Part shown: positions 1-6,200 of the stretch, piece by piece
How the letters are laid out: each line of letters opens with the position of its first letter
How positions within the stretch are numbered: position 1 is the first letter of the stretch
Assembly (NCBI GenBank): GCA_946061795.1
Contig: CAMGSK010000025.1
Coordinates: 1-13,049, forward strand
Direction of reading: 5' to 3'
Origin: an uncultured Elusimicrobium sp.
Lineage (GTDB): Bacteria > Elusimicrobiota > Elusimicrobia > Elusimicrobiales > Elusimicrobiaceae
DNA length: 13,049 nt
Notes under the pieces: generated by a model
Database searches by the model: none
What the model was told of the DNA's origin: nothing
The model's input: only the letters and a program-made list of their open reading frames with translations
Made by a program: the position numbers and the translations under genes

Positions 1-2
1 GC

Positions 3-530
3 GTTTTTGGATTTTTCTTGTATAAAAATCTTTCGGTTCGTCTGCTTTCTCCCGCTGAGCCTGTCAAATCCGCTGCCGCGCCGTCCGTTTCGGAACTCCA
101 ACCCGCGGCGGAAGAGACGGTTTTGGCGGAAACGCCCGCGCCGCAGCCGGTTGCGGTTCCCGTCCGTTCTGAGGAGCCGAAGGCGGAGAAACCCGCCGCT
201 CCTGCCGTTGCGCCGGAGGCGGAACAGCCCAAACAGGAAGTTCCCGCCCCCGCGGAAGATAAAAAAGAAAGCGTTTTGGTAAAAGTCAATCCCAAAAGCA
301 AATACCGCCAAGTGACGTTCCGGTATTTCGGCGAAGGGGAAAAAGTGGCGGTGGTCAGCGGGTTTACGATGGCCAAACCCCGCGCCATGACCAAAAAGAA
401 AGGCGTTTGGGAAACGACCCTTTCCATTTCTCCGGGCACGTATAAATATTTGTTCATCGTGGACGGCAAACAAACGCCGGACCCGTACGCGGAGCAAAAA
501 GACGGACGTTCCGTATTGGATTTGCAGTGA
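3..530 (+). CDS. Partial protein with Pro/Ala/Glu-rich linker and C-terminal AMPK/CBM48-like domain
   Basis: The reading frame is open to the left edge, so the N-terminus lies outside the window. A TTG at 18 could serve as a start but has no Shine-Dalgarno before it. About 15 to 85 codons in is a low-complexity Pro/Ala/Glu stretch, probably a disordered linker. The last 85 or so residues resemble the glycogen-recognition domain of AMPK beta and the CBM48 early-set domains: a beta-strand ending in VVSGF, then GVWETTLSISPGTYKYLF, then VDGKQTPDP. Both tryptophans that stack on sugar in AMPK beta (after the GxF turn and after VDG) are absent; the second position is Gln. Sugar binding is therefore doubtful and a structural or protein-binding role is as likely. 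The gene ends just before a strong terminator. The fold call is fairly secure; the function is unknown. Confidence 0.7.
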   Translation, partial: VFGFFLYKNLSVRLLSPAEPVKSAAAPSVSELQPAAEETVLAETPAPQPVAVPVRSEEPKAEKPAAPAVAPEAEQPKQEVPAPAEDKKESVLVKVNPKSKYRQVTFRYFGEGEKVAVVSGFTMAKPRAMTKKKGVWETTLSISPGTYKYLFIVDGKQTPDPYAEQKDGRSVLDLQ

Positions 531-536
531 TTTTAT

Positions 537-562
537 CCCCCGCTTCGGCGGGGGTTCTTTTT
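537..562 (+). terminator. Intrinsic terminator with UUCG tetraloop
   Basis: A 7-bp GC stem (CCCCCGC at 537-543 with GCGGGGG at 548-554) encloses a TTCG loop, and is followed by TTCTTTTT. It begins seven bases after the stop codon at 528-530. It closes the first gene and insulates smpB from read-through. Confidence 0.95.
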
Positions 563-587
563 GTTAAGACGGGGCGAAAGATAAATT

Positions 588-596
588 TGCTATGAT
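588..596 (+). promoter_or_regulatory. Extended -10 promoter of smpB, predicted leaderless
   Basis: TGC followed by TATGAT matches the extended -10 form (TGnTATAAT). There is no convincing -35 at 17 bp spacing, which fits extended -10 use. The hexamer ends six bases before the smpB ATG, so a start site about seven bases downstream falls on the A of the ATG. No Shine-Dalgarno is present between promoter and start. The queH promoter has the same arrangement. Confidence 0.65.
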
Positions 597-602
597 ATAG
601 CC

Positions 603-1073
603 ATGGTAAAACAAGAAGGTGTTTTGGTCGTGTGCAGCAACCGCAAGGCGTATCACGATTATTTTATTTTGGAAACGTTTGAAGCGGGCGTGTCTTTGCT
701 GGGGGCGGAGGTGAAATCCGTCCGCCAGAAAGAAGTCAGCTTGGAGGGTTCTTTCGTGCGCGTGGAAAACGGCCAGGCGAATATTTACAATATGTACGTC
801 AAACCGTATAAATTCAATTCGCTTTCCGAGCCTGATCCCGTGCGTACGCGCCGCCTGCTGCTTAATGCGCGCGAAATACGCAAATTACACGCCGGGGCCG
901 AGATAAAGGGCCAAACCCTGGTGCCGCTGGAAATTTATTTTAAGCGCGGCTGGGCCAAAATCAAGCTGGCTTTGGCGAAAGGTAAACATAATTACGACAA
1001 ACGCGAAAGCTTGAAGAAAAAAGATTTGAACCGGGAAATGGAAAAAGGATTTAAAAATTCAATACGCTTTTAG
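603..1073 (+). CDS. smpB: SsrA-binding protein SmpB
   Basis: SmpB binds tmRNA and brings it to stalled ribosomes for trans-translation, in the cytoplasm. The 156-residue length is normal for the family. Visible signatures are NRKAYHDYFILETFEAG near the N-terminus, GAEVKSVRQ, the central LLLNAREIRKL block, VPLEIYFKRGWAKIKLALAKGK and the basic C-terminal tail starting YDKRESLKKKD, which in known SmpB folds in the decoding centre. The ATG at 603 places NRKAYHDYF at the usual distance from the N-terminus. That ATG has no Shine-Dalgarno and sits directly after an extended -10 element, so the message may be leaderless. pyrR follows 14 bases after the stop, probably in one transcript. The tmRNA gene is not in the window. 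Identification is very secure. Confidence 0.97.
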   Translation: MVKQEGVLVVCSNRKAYHDYFILETFEAGVSLLGAEVKSVRQKEVSLEGSFVRVENGQANIYNMYVKPYKFNSLSEPDPVRTRRLLLNAREIRKLHAGAEIKGQTLVPLEIYFKRGWAKIKLALAKGKHNYDKRESLKKKDLNREMEKGFKNSIRF

Positions 1074-1076
1074 CGC

Positions 1077-1082
1077 GGGAGG
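1077..1082 (+). promoter_or_regulatory. Shine-Dalgarno that fixes the GTG start of pyrR
   Basis: GGGAGG lies five bases before the GTG at 1088, and no ATG in the frame is better placed. The site decides the start and shows that this organism uses standard Shine-Dalgarno initiation, in contrast to smpB just upstream. Confidence 0.85.
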
Positions 1083-1087
1083 TTCTT

Positions 1088-1633
1088 GTGAAAAAAATCA
1101 TCGCCGATGAAACCGCCGTAAACAGTCTGTTGGACGGATTAGCCCGGGAAATTGTGGCAAAACATCCCCAAACGCAGGCATATTGTCTGGTGGGCATTAA
1201 AACGCGCGGCGCGCATATGGCGGCGCGGCTGCGGGAGCGGATTGAAAAACTGACCGGATGCTCCCCCGAAACGGGCGAATTGGACATTACCTTTTACCGG
1301 GACGATTTGACTTTGGTGGCCGAAGATCCGCAAATGAAAAGCAAAACGCTGGGCGCGGACATTGACGGAAAAGACGTGATTTTGATTGACGACGTGCTTT
1401 ATTCCGGCCGCACCGTGTTGTGCGCCCTCAACGCGCTGGCCCGTTTCGGCCGCGCGCGCAAAACGGAATTTTTGGCGTTGGTGGACCGCGGACATCACTG
1501 CCTGCCCGTCTGCGCCGATTTTACCGGGATGAACGTGGCCACCGCCGCGGACGACATTATCCACGTGCATTTGAAAGAAAAAGACGGAGACGACTGCATC
1601 GTGCACAACCTGGGCGGACAGCGCGAACGTTAG
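1088..1633 (+). CDS. pyrR: PyrR-type bifunctional pyrimidine regulator / uracil phosphoribosyltransferase
   Basis: This is a 181-residue type I phosphoribosyltransferase. The PRPP-binding loop is VILIDDVLYSGRTV near residues 98-111, and the PyrR-type blocks DITFYRDDL and LVDRGHHCLPV are also present. In Bacillus, PyrR binds pyr leader RNA to attenuate transcription and also converts uracil plus PRPP to UMP. The start is GTG with an ideal Shine-Dalgarno, 14 bases after smpB, so the two are probably cotranscribed. No pyrimidine biosynthesis gene and no recognisable PyrR-binding leader is visible here, so the regulatory half of the function cannot be supported from this window; UMP salvage is the safer inference. 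The family call is secure. Confidence 0.92.
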   Translation: MKKIIADETAVNSLLDGLAREIVAKHPQTQAYCLVGIKTRGAHMAARLRERIEKLTGCSPETGELDITFYRDDLTLVAEDPQMKSKTLGADIDGKDVILIDDVLYSGRTVLCALNALARFGRARKTEFLALVDRGHHCLPVCADFTGMNVATAADDIIHVHLKEKDGDDCIVHNLGGQRER

Positions 1634-1638
1634 AAAAA

Positions 1639-1664
1639 TTTATTTCCCCGTCAAAGGAAATAAA
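1639..1664. repeat. AU-rich inverted repeat after pyrR
   Basis: TTTATTTCC at 1639-1647 pairs with GGAAATAAA at 1656-1664 around an 8-base loop. It lies between the pyrR stop and the -35 of the tRNA promoter. It lacks a GC-rich stem and a T tract, so it is a poor intrinsic terminator. It may be a weak terminator, a 3'-end stabiliser or an operator near the tRNA promoter. Confidence 0.4.
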
Positions 1665-1668
1665 ATAG

Positions 1669-1697
1669 TTGTAAAAATCCGTACAAAATTCTATAAT
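1669..1697 (+). promoter_or_regulatory. Promoter of tRNA-Leu (and probably ftsQ)
   Basis: TTGTAA at 1669-1674 and a perfect TATAAT at 1692-1697 are separated by 17 bp. The expected start is near 1704, about six bases before the mature tRNA. No terminator separates the tRNA from ftsQ, so this promoter probably also drives ftsQ. Confidence 0.8.
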
Positions 1698-1709
1698 ATC
1701 TCTTGTGAT

Positions 1710-1792
1710 GGGCGGGTGGCGGAATGGCAGACGCGCACGGCTCAGGACCGTGTGGACGAAAGTCCTTAAGGGTTCAACTCCCTTTCCGCCCA
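1710..1792 (+). tRNA. tRNA-Leu, anticodon CAG
   Basis: An 83-base class II tRNA folds completely. The acceptor is GGGCGGG (1710-1716) with TCCGCCC (1785-1791), one G-T pair, and discriminator A at 1792. The D-arm has the typical leucine form with GGCAGACGC. The anticodon stem is CACGG/CCGTG around loop CTCAGGA, giving anticodon CAG at 1743-1745, which reads CUG. The long variable arm is GGAC-GAAA-GTCC, and the T-arm is AAGGG-TTCAACT-CCCTT. The 3' CCA is not encoded, so a CCA-adding enzyme is needed. It has its own promoter, and ftsQ starts 22 bases beyond its 3' end. Confidence 0.97.
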
Positions 1793-1813
1793 TTTCTTCT
1801 TTCGGATTCTTCC

Positions 1814-2635
1814 ATGAAAAAGTATGACTATTCCCGGGTTCCGGCCATGCCTGCGGGCAGAAAAAAGAAATTCCGGAAGAAAGCTTCTTTTTCCTTCTTA
1901 AAACCTCTTTCTTTTTTTATCGTTTTTATTTTGTTGTGCTTTGCCGCGTATGTCGGCGTGAGCCGGGCTTATGACGCGTTTTCGTCTTCCCGTGCGGGAA
2001 AATGGACGCCCAAGACCATCCAAATCCATGGTGCGGAGGGCGCCCTGGCCAAAGAACTCAAAGCCGATGCGGAGCCGAAGCTTAACGTCCCCTTTTCTCT
2101 CAAGGACGCGGCGTCTTTGCGCAAATCTTTGAAGCAAAAATATCCCCAGCTGGGCGACATATCCGTCCGGAGAGGTTTGTTTTCCGGCGCGCTGAAAGTG
2201 TCCGTCAAACGCCGCCAGCCGGTGGCCAAATTCGTTTTGCCCGGCGGCGCGGTGCGCTATATTGACGAAGCGGGCAACGTGTATCCCGACCCTACGCCGG
2301 ACCCGCAGCGCAGCGTTCCTTTTGTGGAGCTGGAGGGAAATATCCCGGAAAACCTGGGGGGAGAGTTTGTGGATTTGGTGCAAAGCGCGCTGAAACTCAA
2401 AGCCCAGTTGGATTTCGCTTTTTTGCGTTTTAACACGGACGCGGACACGGTGCGCATGCATTTGCCCGACGGCTGCGTCATTCTTTTCGGTCCGGCCAAA
2501 AATTTGCGCCAAAAAGCCCGCCGCGCCGCCCAGATAGAAGAGTCCGCCGCGAAAGGGGCTTATCCGCATCCGCACGAGTTGGATTTTACCTATTTTGACG
2601 ACGGAAAAGTTTTTTTAAGACAGGCGGCCCATTAA
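1814..2635 (+). CDS. ftsQ: Cell division protein FtsQ
   Basis: FtsQ is a bitopic inner-membrane protein that links early division proteins to the FtsBL and FtsWI synthase complex. The 273-residue product has a basic N-terminal cytoplasmic segment (residues 13-23), one membrane span (about 30-50), a POTRA-like domain (about 65-135, ending in KVSVKRRQPVAKF) and a beta domain beginning RYIDEAGNVYPD. The frame is open further upstream, but that would run through the tRNA, so the ATG at 1814 is chosen. It has no recognisable Shine-Dalgarno; the leader between tRNA and ATG is pyrimidine-rich. ftsA and ftsZ follow directly, which supports the call for this poorly conserved family. The usual upstream murG, murC, murB and ddl genes are absent. 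Confidence 0.88.
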   Translation: MKKYDYSRVPAMPAGRKKKFRKKASFSFLKPLSFFIVFILLCFAAYVGVSRAYDAFSSSRAGKWTPKTIQIHGAEGALAKELKADAEPKLNVPFSLKDAASLRKSLKQKYPQLGDISVRRGLFSGALKVSVKRRQPVAKFVLPGGAVRYIDEAGNVYPDPTPDPQRSVPFVELEGNIPENLGGEFVDLVQSALKLKAQLDFAFLRFNTDADTVRMHLPDGCVILFGPAKNLRQKARRAAQIEESAAKGAYPHPHELDFTYFDDGKVFLRQAAH

Positions 2636-2645
2636 TTTTTATAAT
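2617..2645 (+). promoter_or_regulatory. Promoter of ftsA
   Basis: AAGACA (four of six matches to TTGACA) at 2617-2622 and TATAAT at 2640-2645 are 17 bp apart, spanning the end of ftsQ. The start would be near 2652, leaving a leader of about 28 bases with an extended Shine-Dalgarno (CAGGTGAT, 2670-2677) before the ftsA ATG. A small dyad, TAAGA-GT-TCTTA (2651-2662), lies at the predicted start. Confidence 0.65.
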
Positions 2646-2679
2646 ATACGTAAGAGTTCTTAAAAAACGCAGGTGATTT

Positions 2680-3930
2680 ATGGCTAAAACGAACATCATT
2701 GCGGGACTGGACGTCGGCAGCGGAAAGCTGACCGCCGTGGCCGCCGCTCACGATTTTGAAACCAATACGTTGCAGATTCTTTCCGGCCGCAGCGTGCCTT
2801 GCAAAGGGGTGCGCGGCGGGGTGGTGTCGGATATCCGGGAAACTTCCGCCGCCGTCAACCATGTTTTGGGCGGCATGGAGCGGGAGCTGGATAAGGAAAT
2901 CGGCAGTTTGTACGTCGGTGTACGCGGCGCGCATTTGGAGTCTTTTTCCAACCACGGCACCTATAATATTTCCCGTTTGGACAAAGAAATTACCCAGGCG
3001 GATATGGCGCTGGCCATTGAAAACGCCAAAGCCATGCCGATTAAAAACGACAACGAAATCGTCAACGTGATTACGCAGGGGTTTTCCATTGACAAGCTGC
3101 GCGGAATCAATAATCCCGAAGGCATGGAAGGCTCTCTTTTGGAAGTGGACGTACACATTACCACGGGTTCTTCCACCCATTTAAACAACTTGGTCAAGGC
3201 CATCCAGCGCCCCGGATATAAAATAGACGGTACGTTTTACGGCTTGGTGCCGCTGGGCGACATGGTGCTGACGCAAGAAGAAAAAGACATCGGCGCGATG
3301 ATTATCGATTTGGGCGGGGAAACCATGTCCGTGGGAATTTATATTGACGGCATGCTGAAATTCTCGCGCGATATCCCGTACGGCTGCGATTTGATTACCG
3401 GAGATTTGTCCCGCTTGCTGCACACCAGCCGTCAAAACGCCAAAGAAATCAAAGAAAAATACGGCGTGGCTTTCCCGACGTTTTTGGACGAGGAAGGGGA
3501 AATCCCCGTGCCGTCTTTGGACGGGCGCAGCAGCCACAATATTAAAAAAAGCTACATTTTGGACATTATCCAGCCGCGCGTGGAAGAATTGTTTGAACAA
3601 ATACAGCATTGCGTATCCACTTCGGGATATAAAAATTTCCCGGTGGTGGGCGTGCTGACGGGCGGCGGCAGTTTGATGCCCGGCATGACGGACCAGGCCG
3701 TCAATATTTTAGGCTTGAAGGAAGTGCGCCGCGGCGCGGTGCAGCGGGATTTGGTGACGGGCGGAGAGGAATTTTTTGACCCCGTCTATTCCACCGCGCT
3801 GGCGTTGGCCATTTATGCGTCGGACAATTCGGGCTATGATGAATATTCCCGCGGCGGATATGAAAAGGGCGGTTCCGTGTTTGGGAAGTTGGGCCGCATG
3901 CTGAAGGGATTTGACTTATTCGGCGGATGA
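2680..3930 (+). CDS. ftsA: Cell division protein FtsA
   Basis: FtsA is an actin-like ATPase that ties FtsZ filaments to the membrane. The 416-residue length is typical. The phosphate-1 loop GLDVGSGK is at 9-16, the phosphate-2 strand IDLGGETMSVGIY at 209-221 and the adenosine motif VLTGGGSLMPG at 325-335. The family's 1C (SHS2) domain fills the region between the first two motifs. The C-terminus ends in SVFGKLGRMLKGFDLF, an amphipathic helix of the kind that anchors FtsA to membrane, reached through a short Gly/Tyr-rich linker. A promoter and extended Shine-Dalgarno stand just upstream. ftsZ starts 17 bases after the stop. Nothing is missing, and identification is secure. Confidence 0.97.
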   Translation: MAKTNIIAGLDVGSGKLTAVAAAHDFETNTLQILSGRSVPCKGVRGGVVSDIRETSAAVNHVLGGMERELDKEIGSLYVGVRGAHLESFSNHGTYNISRLDKEITQADMALAIENAKAMPIKNDNEIVNVITQGFSIDKLRGINNPEGMEGSLLEVDVHITTGSSTHLNNLVKAIQRPGYKIDGTFYGLVPLGDMVLTQEEKDIGAMIIDLGGETMSVGIYIDGMLKFSRDIPYGCDLITGDLSRLLHTSRQNAKEIKEKYGVAFPTFLDEEGEIPVPSLDGRSSHNIKKSYILDIIQPRVEELFEQIQHCVSTSGYKNFPVVGVLTGGGSLMPGMTDQAVNILGLKEVRRGAVQRDLVTGGEEFFDPVYSTALALAIYASDNSGYDEYSRGGYEKGGSVFGKLGRMLKGFDLFGG

Positions 3931-3937
3931 GCCGGAC

Positions 3938-3943
3938 GGAGAA
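3938..3943 (+). promoter_or_regulatory. Shine-Dalgarno that decides the ftsZ start
   Basis: GGAGAA lies four bases before the ATG at 3948 (six from the GGAG core). An alternative in-frame ATG at 3927 overlaps the ftsA stop but has no ribosome site at a useful distance. This favours 3948. Confidence 0.75.
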
Positions 3944-3947
3944 TTTT

Positions 3948-5099
3948 ATGAAAGACGTTTTTATGACGGCGGACTTGTTTGAAACCAAGAAAGCCAAAAT
4001 TAAGGTCATCGGCGTGGGCGGCGGCGGCGGAAACGCCATTAACCATATGGTCAGCGCCGGACTGAAAGACATTGATTTTATTGCCGTGAACACCGATGCG
4101 CAGGATTTGCGCCGCAACCAGGCCCCGTACTTGGTGCAGGTGGGTGAAAAAATCACCAAAGGATTGGGCGTGGGCGGAGACCCCGAAAAGGGCCGCCGCG
4201 CGGCGGAAGAATCCAAAGAAAAGCTTAAACTGATTATCGGCCAGACGGATTTGCTGTTTATTACGGCCGGAATGGGCGGCGGCACCGGGACGGGCGTGGC
4301 GCCGTATTTGGCCAAACTGGCCAAGGAACTTTACGGCAACGATTTGCTGGTGATTGGCGTGGTCACGCGGCCGTTTAATTTTGAAGGATACGTGCGCGAG
4401 AAACAGGCCGACGAGGGCATTAAGGAAATGCAAAAGCACGTGGATTCCATGATTATCGTGCCCAATGAAAAACTTTTCGCCAATATTGACCCGGAAACTT
4501 CTTCGCGCGACGCGTTTAAAATGGTGGATGAAGTGCTGTTGCAGGCGGTAAAAGGCATTTCGGAAGTGATTACCAAGCCGGGCGAAATGAACATAGATTT
4601 CAATGATATCCGCAAGGTGATGTGCAACTCCCGCAAATCGTTGATTGGCGTGGGGGAAGCCAGCGGCCCGGGCAGGCATTTGCTCGCCGCGAAGAAAGCC
4701 ATTTCTTCTCCGCTTTTGGAAAATGCGGACATCCGCGGAGCGAAGGGATTTATCGTGCATTTTTTGGCGGATGAAAATTTGACAATGATGGAACAGGCGG
4801 AAGTGATGAATCTGATCCGGCAATACGCTAGCAACGATTCCATCGTCATGTTCGGCCATTCCTATGACAGCACCCTCAACGGCGCGGTAAAAGTGACGGT
4901 TATCGCCACTGGTTTCAGCGCCGAAAAAGCCAATGTGTTCAGTTCCCGCCGTCCGATACAAACGGAAAAGCCGGAACCGTACGATTTGAAAAAGAACGTG
5001 TTCGCCACGTTTGACGAGCCCAAAACGCGCCAAGAGCCCGAAGACAGCATGCTGATTCCCGCTTTTTTGCGCCGCAAAAAATCCACCCAACAGCGTTAA
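3948..5099 (+). CDS. ftsZ: Cell division GTPase FtsZ
   Basis: FtsZ is the tubulin homologue that forms the division ring. From the ATG at 3948 it has 383 residues. The nucleotide-binding start IGVGGGGGNAINHM is at 21-34, the tubulin signature GGGTGTG at 110-116, and the T7 synergy loop NIDFNDIRKVM at 215-225 with its acidic residues present. The C-terminal peptide LIPAFLRRK (369-377) is the conserved site that meets FtsA and other partners. The linker between the GTPase core (ending near 322) and that peptide is only about 45 residues, on the short side. The gene lies between ftsA and pilT, and no terminator separates it from either. Identification is secure; the exact start is likely. Confidence 0.97.
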   Translation: MKDVFMTADLFETKKAKIKVIGVGGGGGNAINHMVSAGLKDIDFIAVNTDAQDLRRNQAPYLVQVGEKITKGLGVGGDPEKGRRAAEESKEKLKLIIGQTDLLFITAGMGGGTGTGVAPYLAKLAKELYGNDLLVIGVVTRPFNFEGYVREKQADEGIKEMQKHVDSMIIVPNEKLFANIDPETSSRDAFKMVDEVLLQAVKGISEVITKPGEMNIDFNDIRKVMCNSRKSLIGVGEASGPGRHLLAAKKAISSPLLENADIRGAKGFIVHFLADENLTMMEQAEVMNLIRQYASNDSIVMFGHSYDSTLNGAVKVTVIATGFSAEKANVFSSRRPIQTEKPEPYDLKKNVFATFDEPKTRQEPEDSMLIPAFLRRKKSTQQR

Positions 5100-5114
5100 T
5101 CAAAAGGAGGCGGT

Positions 5115-6200
5115 ATGGCGGTAGGATTGCAAAGTTTACTCAGAACGGTCGTGGACAACAAAGCTAGCGGTTTGCATATTCGCGGCAATTCCAACGCATA
5201 CGTGCGTCTGCACGGGCAAATCAAGCCCATTGATGATTCTTTCGTCAGCAACGACGAAGTCAAAAAAATGGCCTACGCCTGCATGGGCGAACGCGAACGT
5301 AAAATTTTTGAACAATACAGCACGGTGGATTTTTCTTTGGACGCCAAGTCTTACGGGCGTTTCCGTTTTAACGTGTTTCGCCAATCGGCCAAAGTGGCGA
5401 TGGCCATCCGCCATATCCCGCTGAAAATTCCTTCTTTTGAAGATTTGAACCTTCCGGCGGAAACGCTCAAAAAAATTGCGGACAACCGCCGCGGTTTGAT
5501 TATCGTGACGGGGATGACCGGCTCGGGCAAAAGTTCTACGCTGGCCGCCATGATCAACTATATCAACCAGTCCCGCACCGGACATATTTTGACCATTGAA
5601 GACCCGGTGGAATTTGTGCATACGGAAAACAAATGCATCATCAGCCAGATGGAGCTGGGCGTGGACACGCCTTCCTACACCGGCGCGCTGCGCGCGGCGA
5701 TGCGTCAAGACCCTGACGTGATTATGATCGGCGAATTGCGTGATGCGGAAGTGATGAAAGCGGCCATCTCCGCGGCCGAAACCGGCCAGCTGGTGTTTGC
5801 CACCATGCACACGGTCAACGTGCCCCAAACGCTGGCCCGTCTGACGGAAGCGTTCCCGATTGAACAGCACGCGCAGGTGCGGCTGCAGCTGTCTGAATTG
5901 ACGCGCGGTATTATCTGCCAGCGTTTGCTGCCCACCATTCAGCCGGGCATGATCCCCGCGTTGGAAATCATGGTGAACACGCCTCAAGTCCGCAAACTGA
6001 TTTTGGAAAACCGCGTGAGCGATTTGGTCAAAGCCATGCAAACCGGTGATTTTTACGGCATGAATACGTTTGACCAGTCGCTGGCCGAACTGTATAAGTC
6101 CAACAAAGTGGATATGGACCAAGTGCTGGCCGCGGCGTCCAGTCCCGATGCGTTGATGATGGCCATCCGCGGCGTGACCAGCAGTTTGGAGGCCGCCTGA
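5115..6200 (+). CDS. pilT: Type IV pilus retraction ATPase PilT
   Basis: PilT is a hexameric cytoplasmic ATPase that powers pilus disassembly, giving twitching motility and DNA uptake. The 361 residues include an N-terminal PAS-like domain, Walker A GMTGSGKS (133-140), the Asp box TIEDPVE (160-166), Walker B DPDVIMIGELRD (199-210) and the His box ending ATMHT. The PilT-type C-terminal block ALEIMVNTPQVRKLI favours PilT over the extension ATPase PilB, which is also much longer. One oddity is ASGLHI near residue 18, where most PilT have ASDLHI. A perfect AAGGAGG sits four bases before the ATG. The gene starts 15 bases after ftsZ and its stop overlaps the cmk start by one base. No other pilus gene is in the window. 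Confidence 0.95.
   Translation: MAVGLQSLLRTVVDNKASGLHIRGNSNAYVRLHGQIKPIDDSFVSNDEVKKMAYACMGERERKIFEQYSTVDFSLDAKSYGRFRFNVFRQSAKVAMAIRHIPLKIPSFEDLNLPAETLKKIADNRRGLIIVTGMTGSGKSSTLAAMINYINQSRTGHILTIEDPVEFVHTENKCIISQMELGVDTPSYTGALRAAMRQDPDVIMIGELRDAEVMKAAISAAETGQLVFATMHTVNVPQTLARLTEAFPIEQHAQVRLQLSELTRGIICQRLLPTIQPGMIPALEIMVNTPQVRKLILENRVSDLVKAMQTGDFYGMNTFDQSLAELYKSNKVDMDQVLAAASSPDALMMAIRGVTSSLEAA

Noticed and set aside
1724..1813. Upstream extension of ftsQ to an ATG at 1724
   Set aside because: That ATG lies inside the tRNA-Leu gene, and the added residues do not resemble the FtsQ N-terminus.
3927..3947. Alternative ftsZ start at 3927 overlapping the ftsA stop
   Set aside because: No ribosome site lies at a suitable distance, whereas 3948 has GGAG at ideal spacing. 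The alternative is not excluded.
3834..5090. Long minus-strand open frame (418 codons) opposite ftsZ
   Set aside because: It mirrors the codon bias of ftsZ, is rich in His, Phe and Arg as antisense frames usually are, and resembles no known family.
5136..6122. Long minus-strand open frame opposite pilT, and a similar one at 7606-8601 opposite rpsA
   Set aside because: Both are antisense shadows of securely identified genes, with His/Phe-rich compositions and no recognisable domains.
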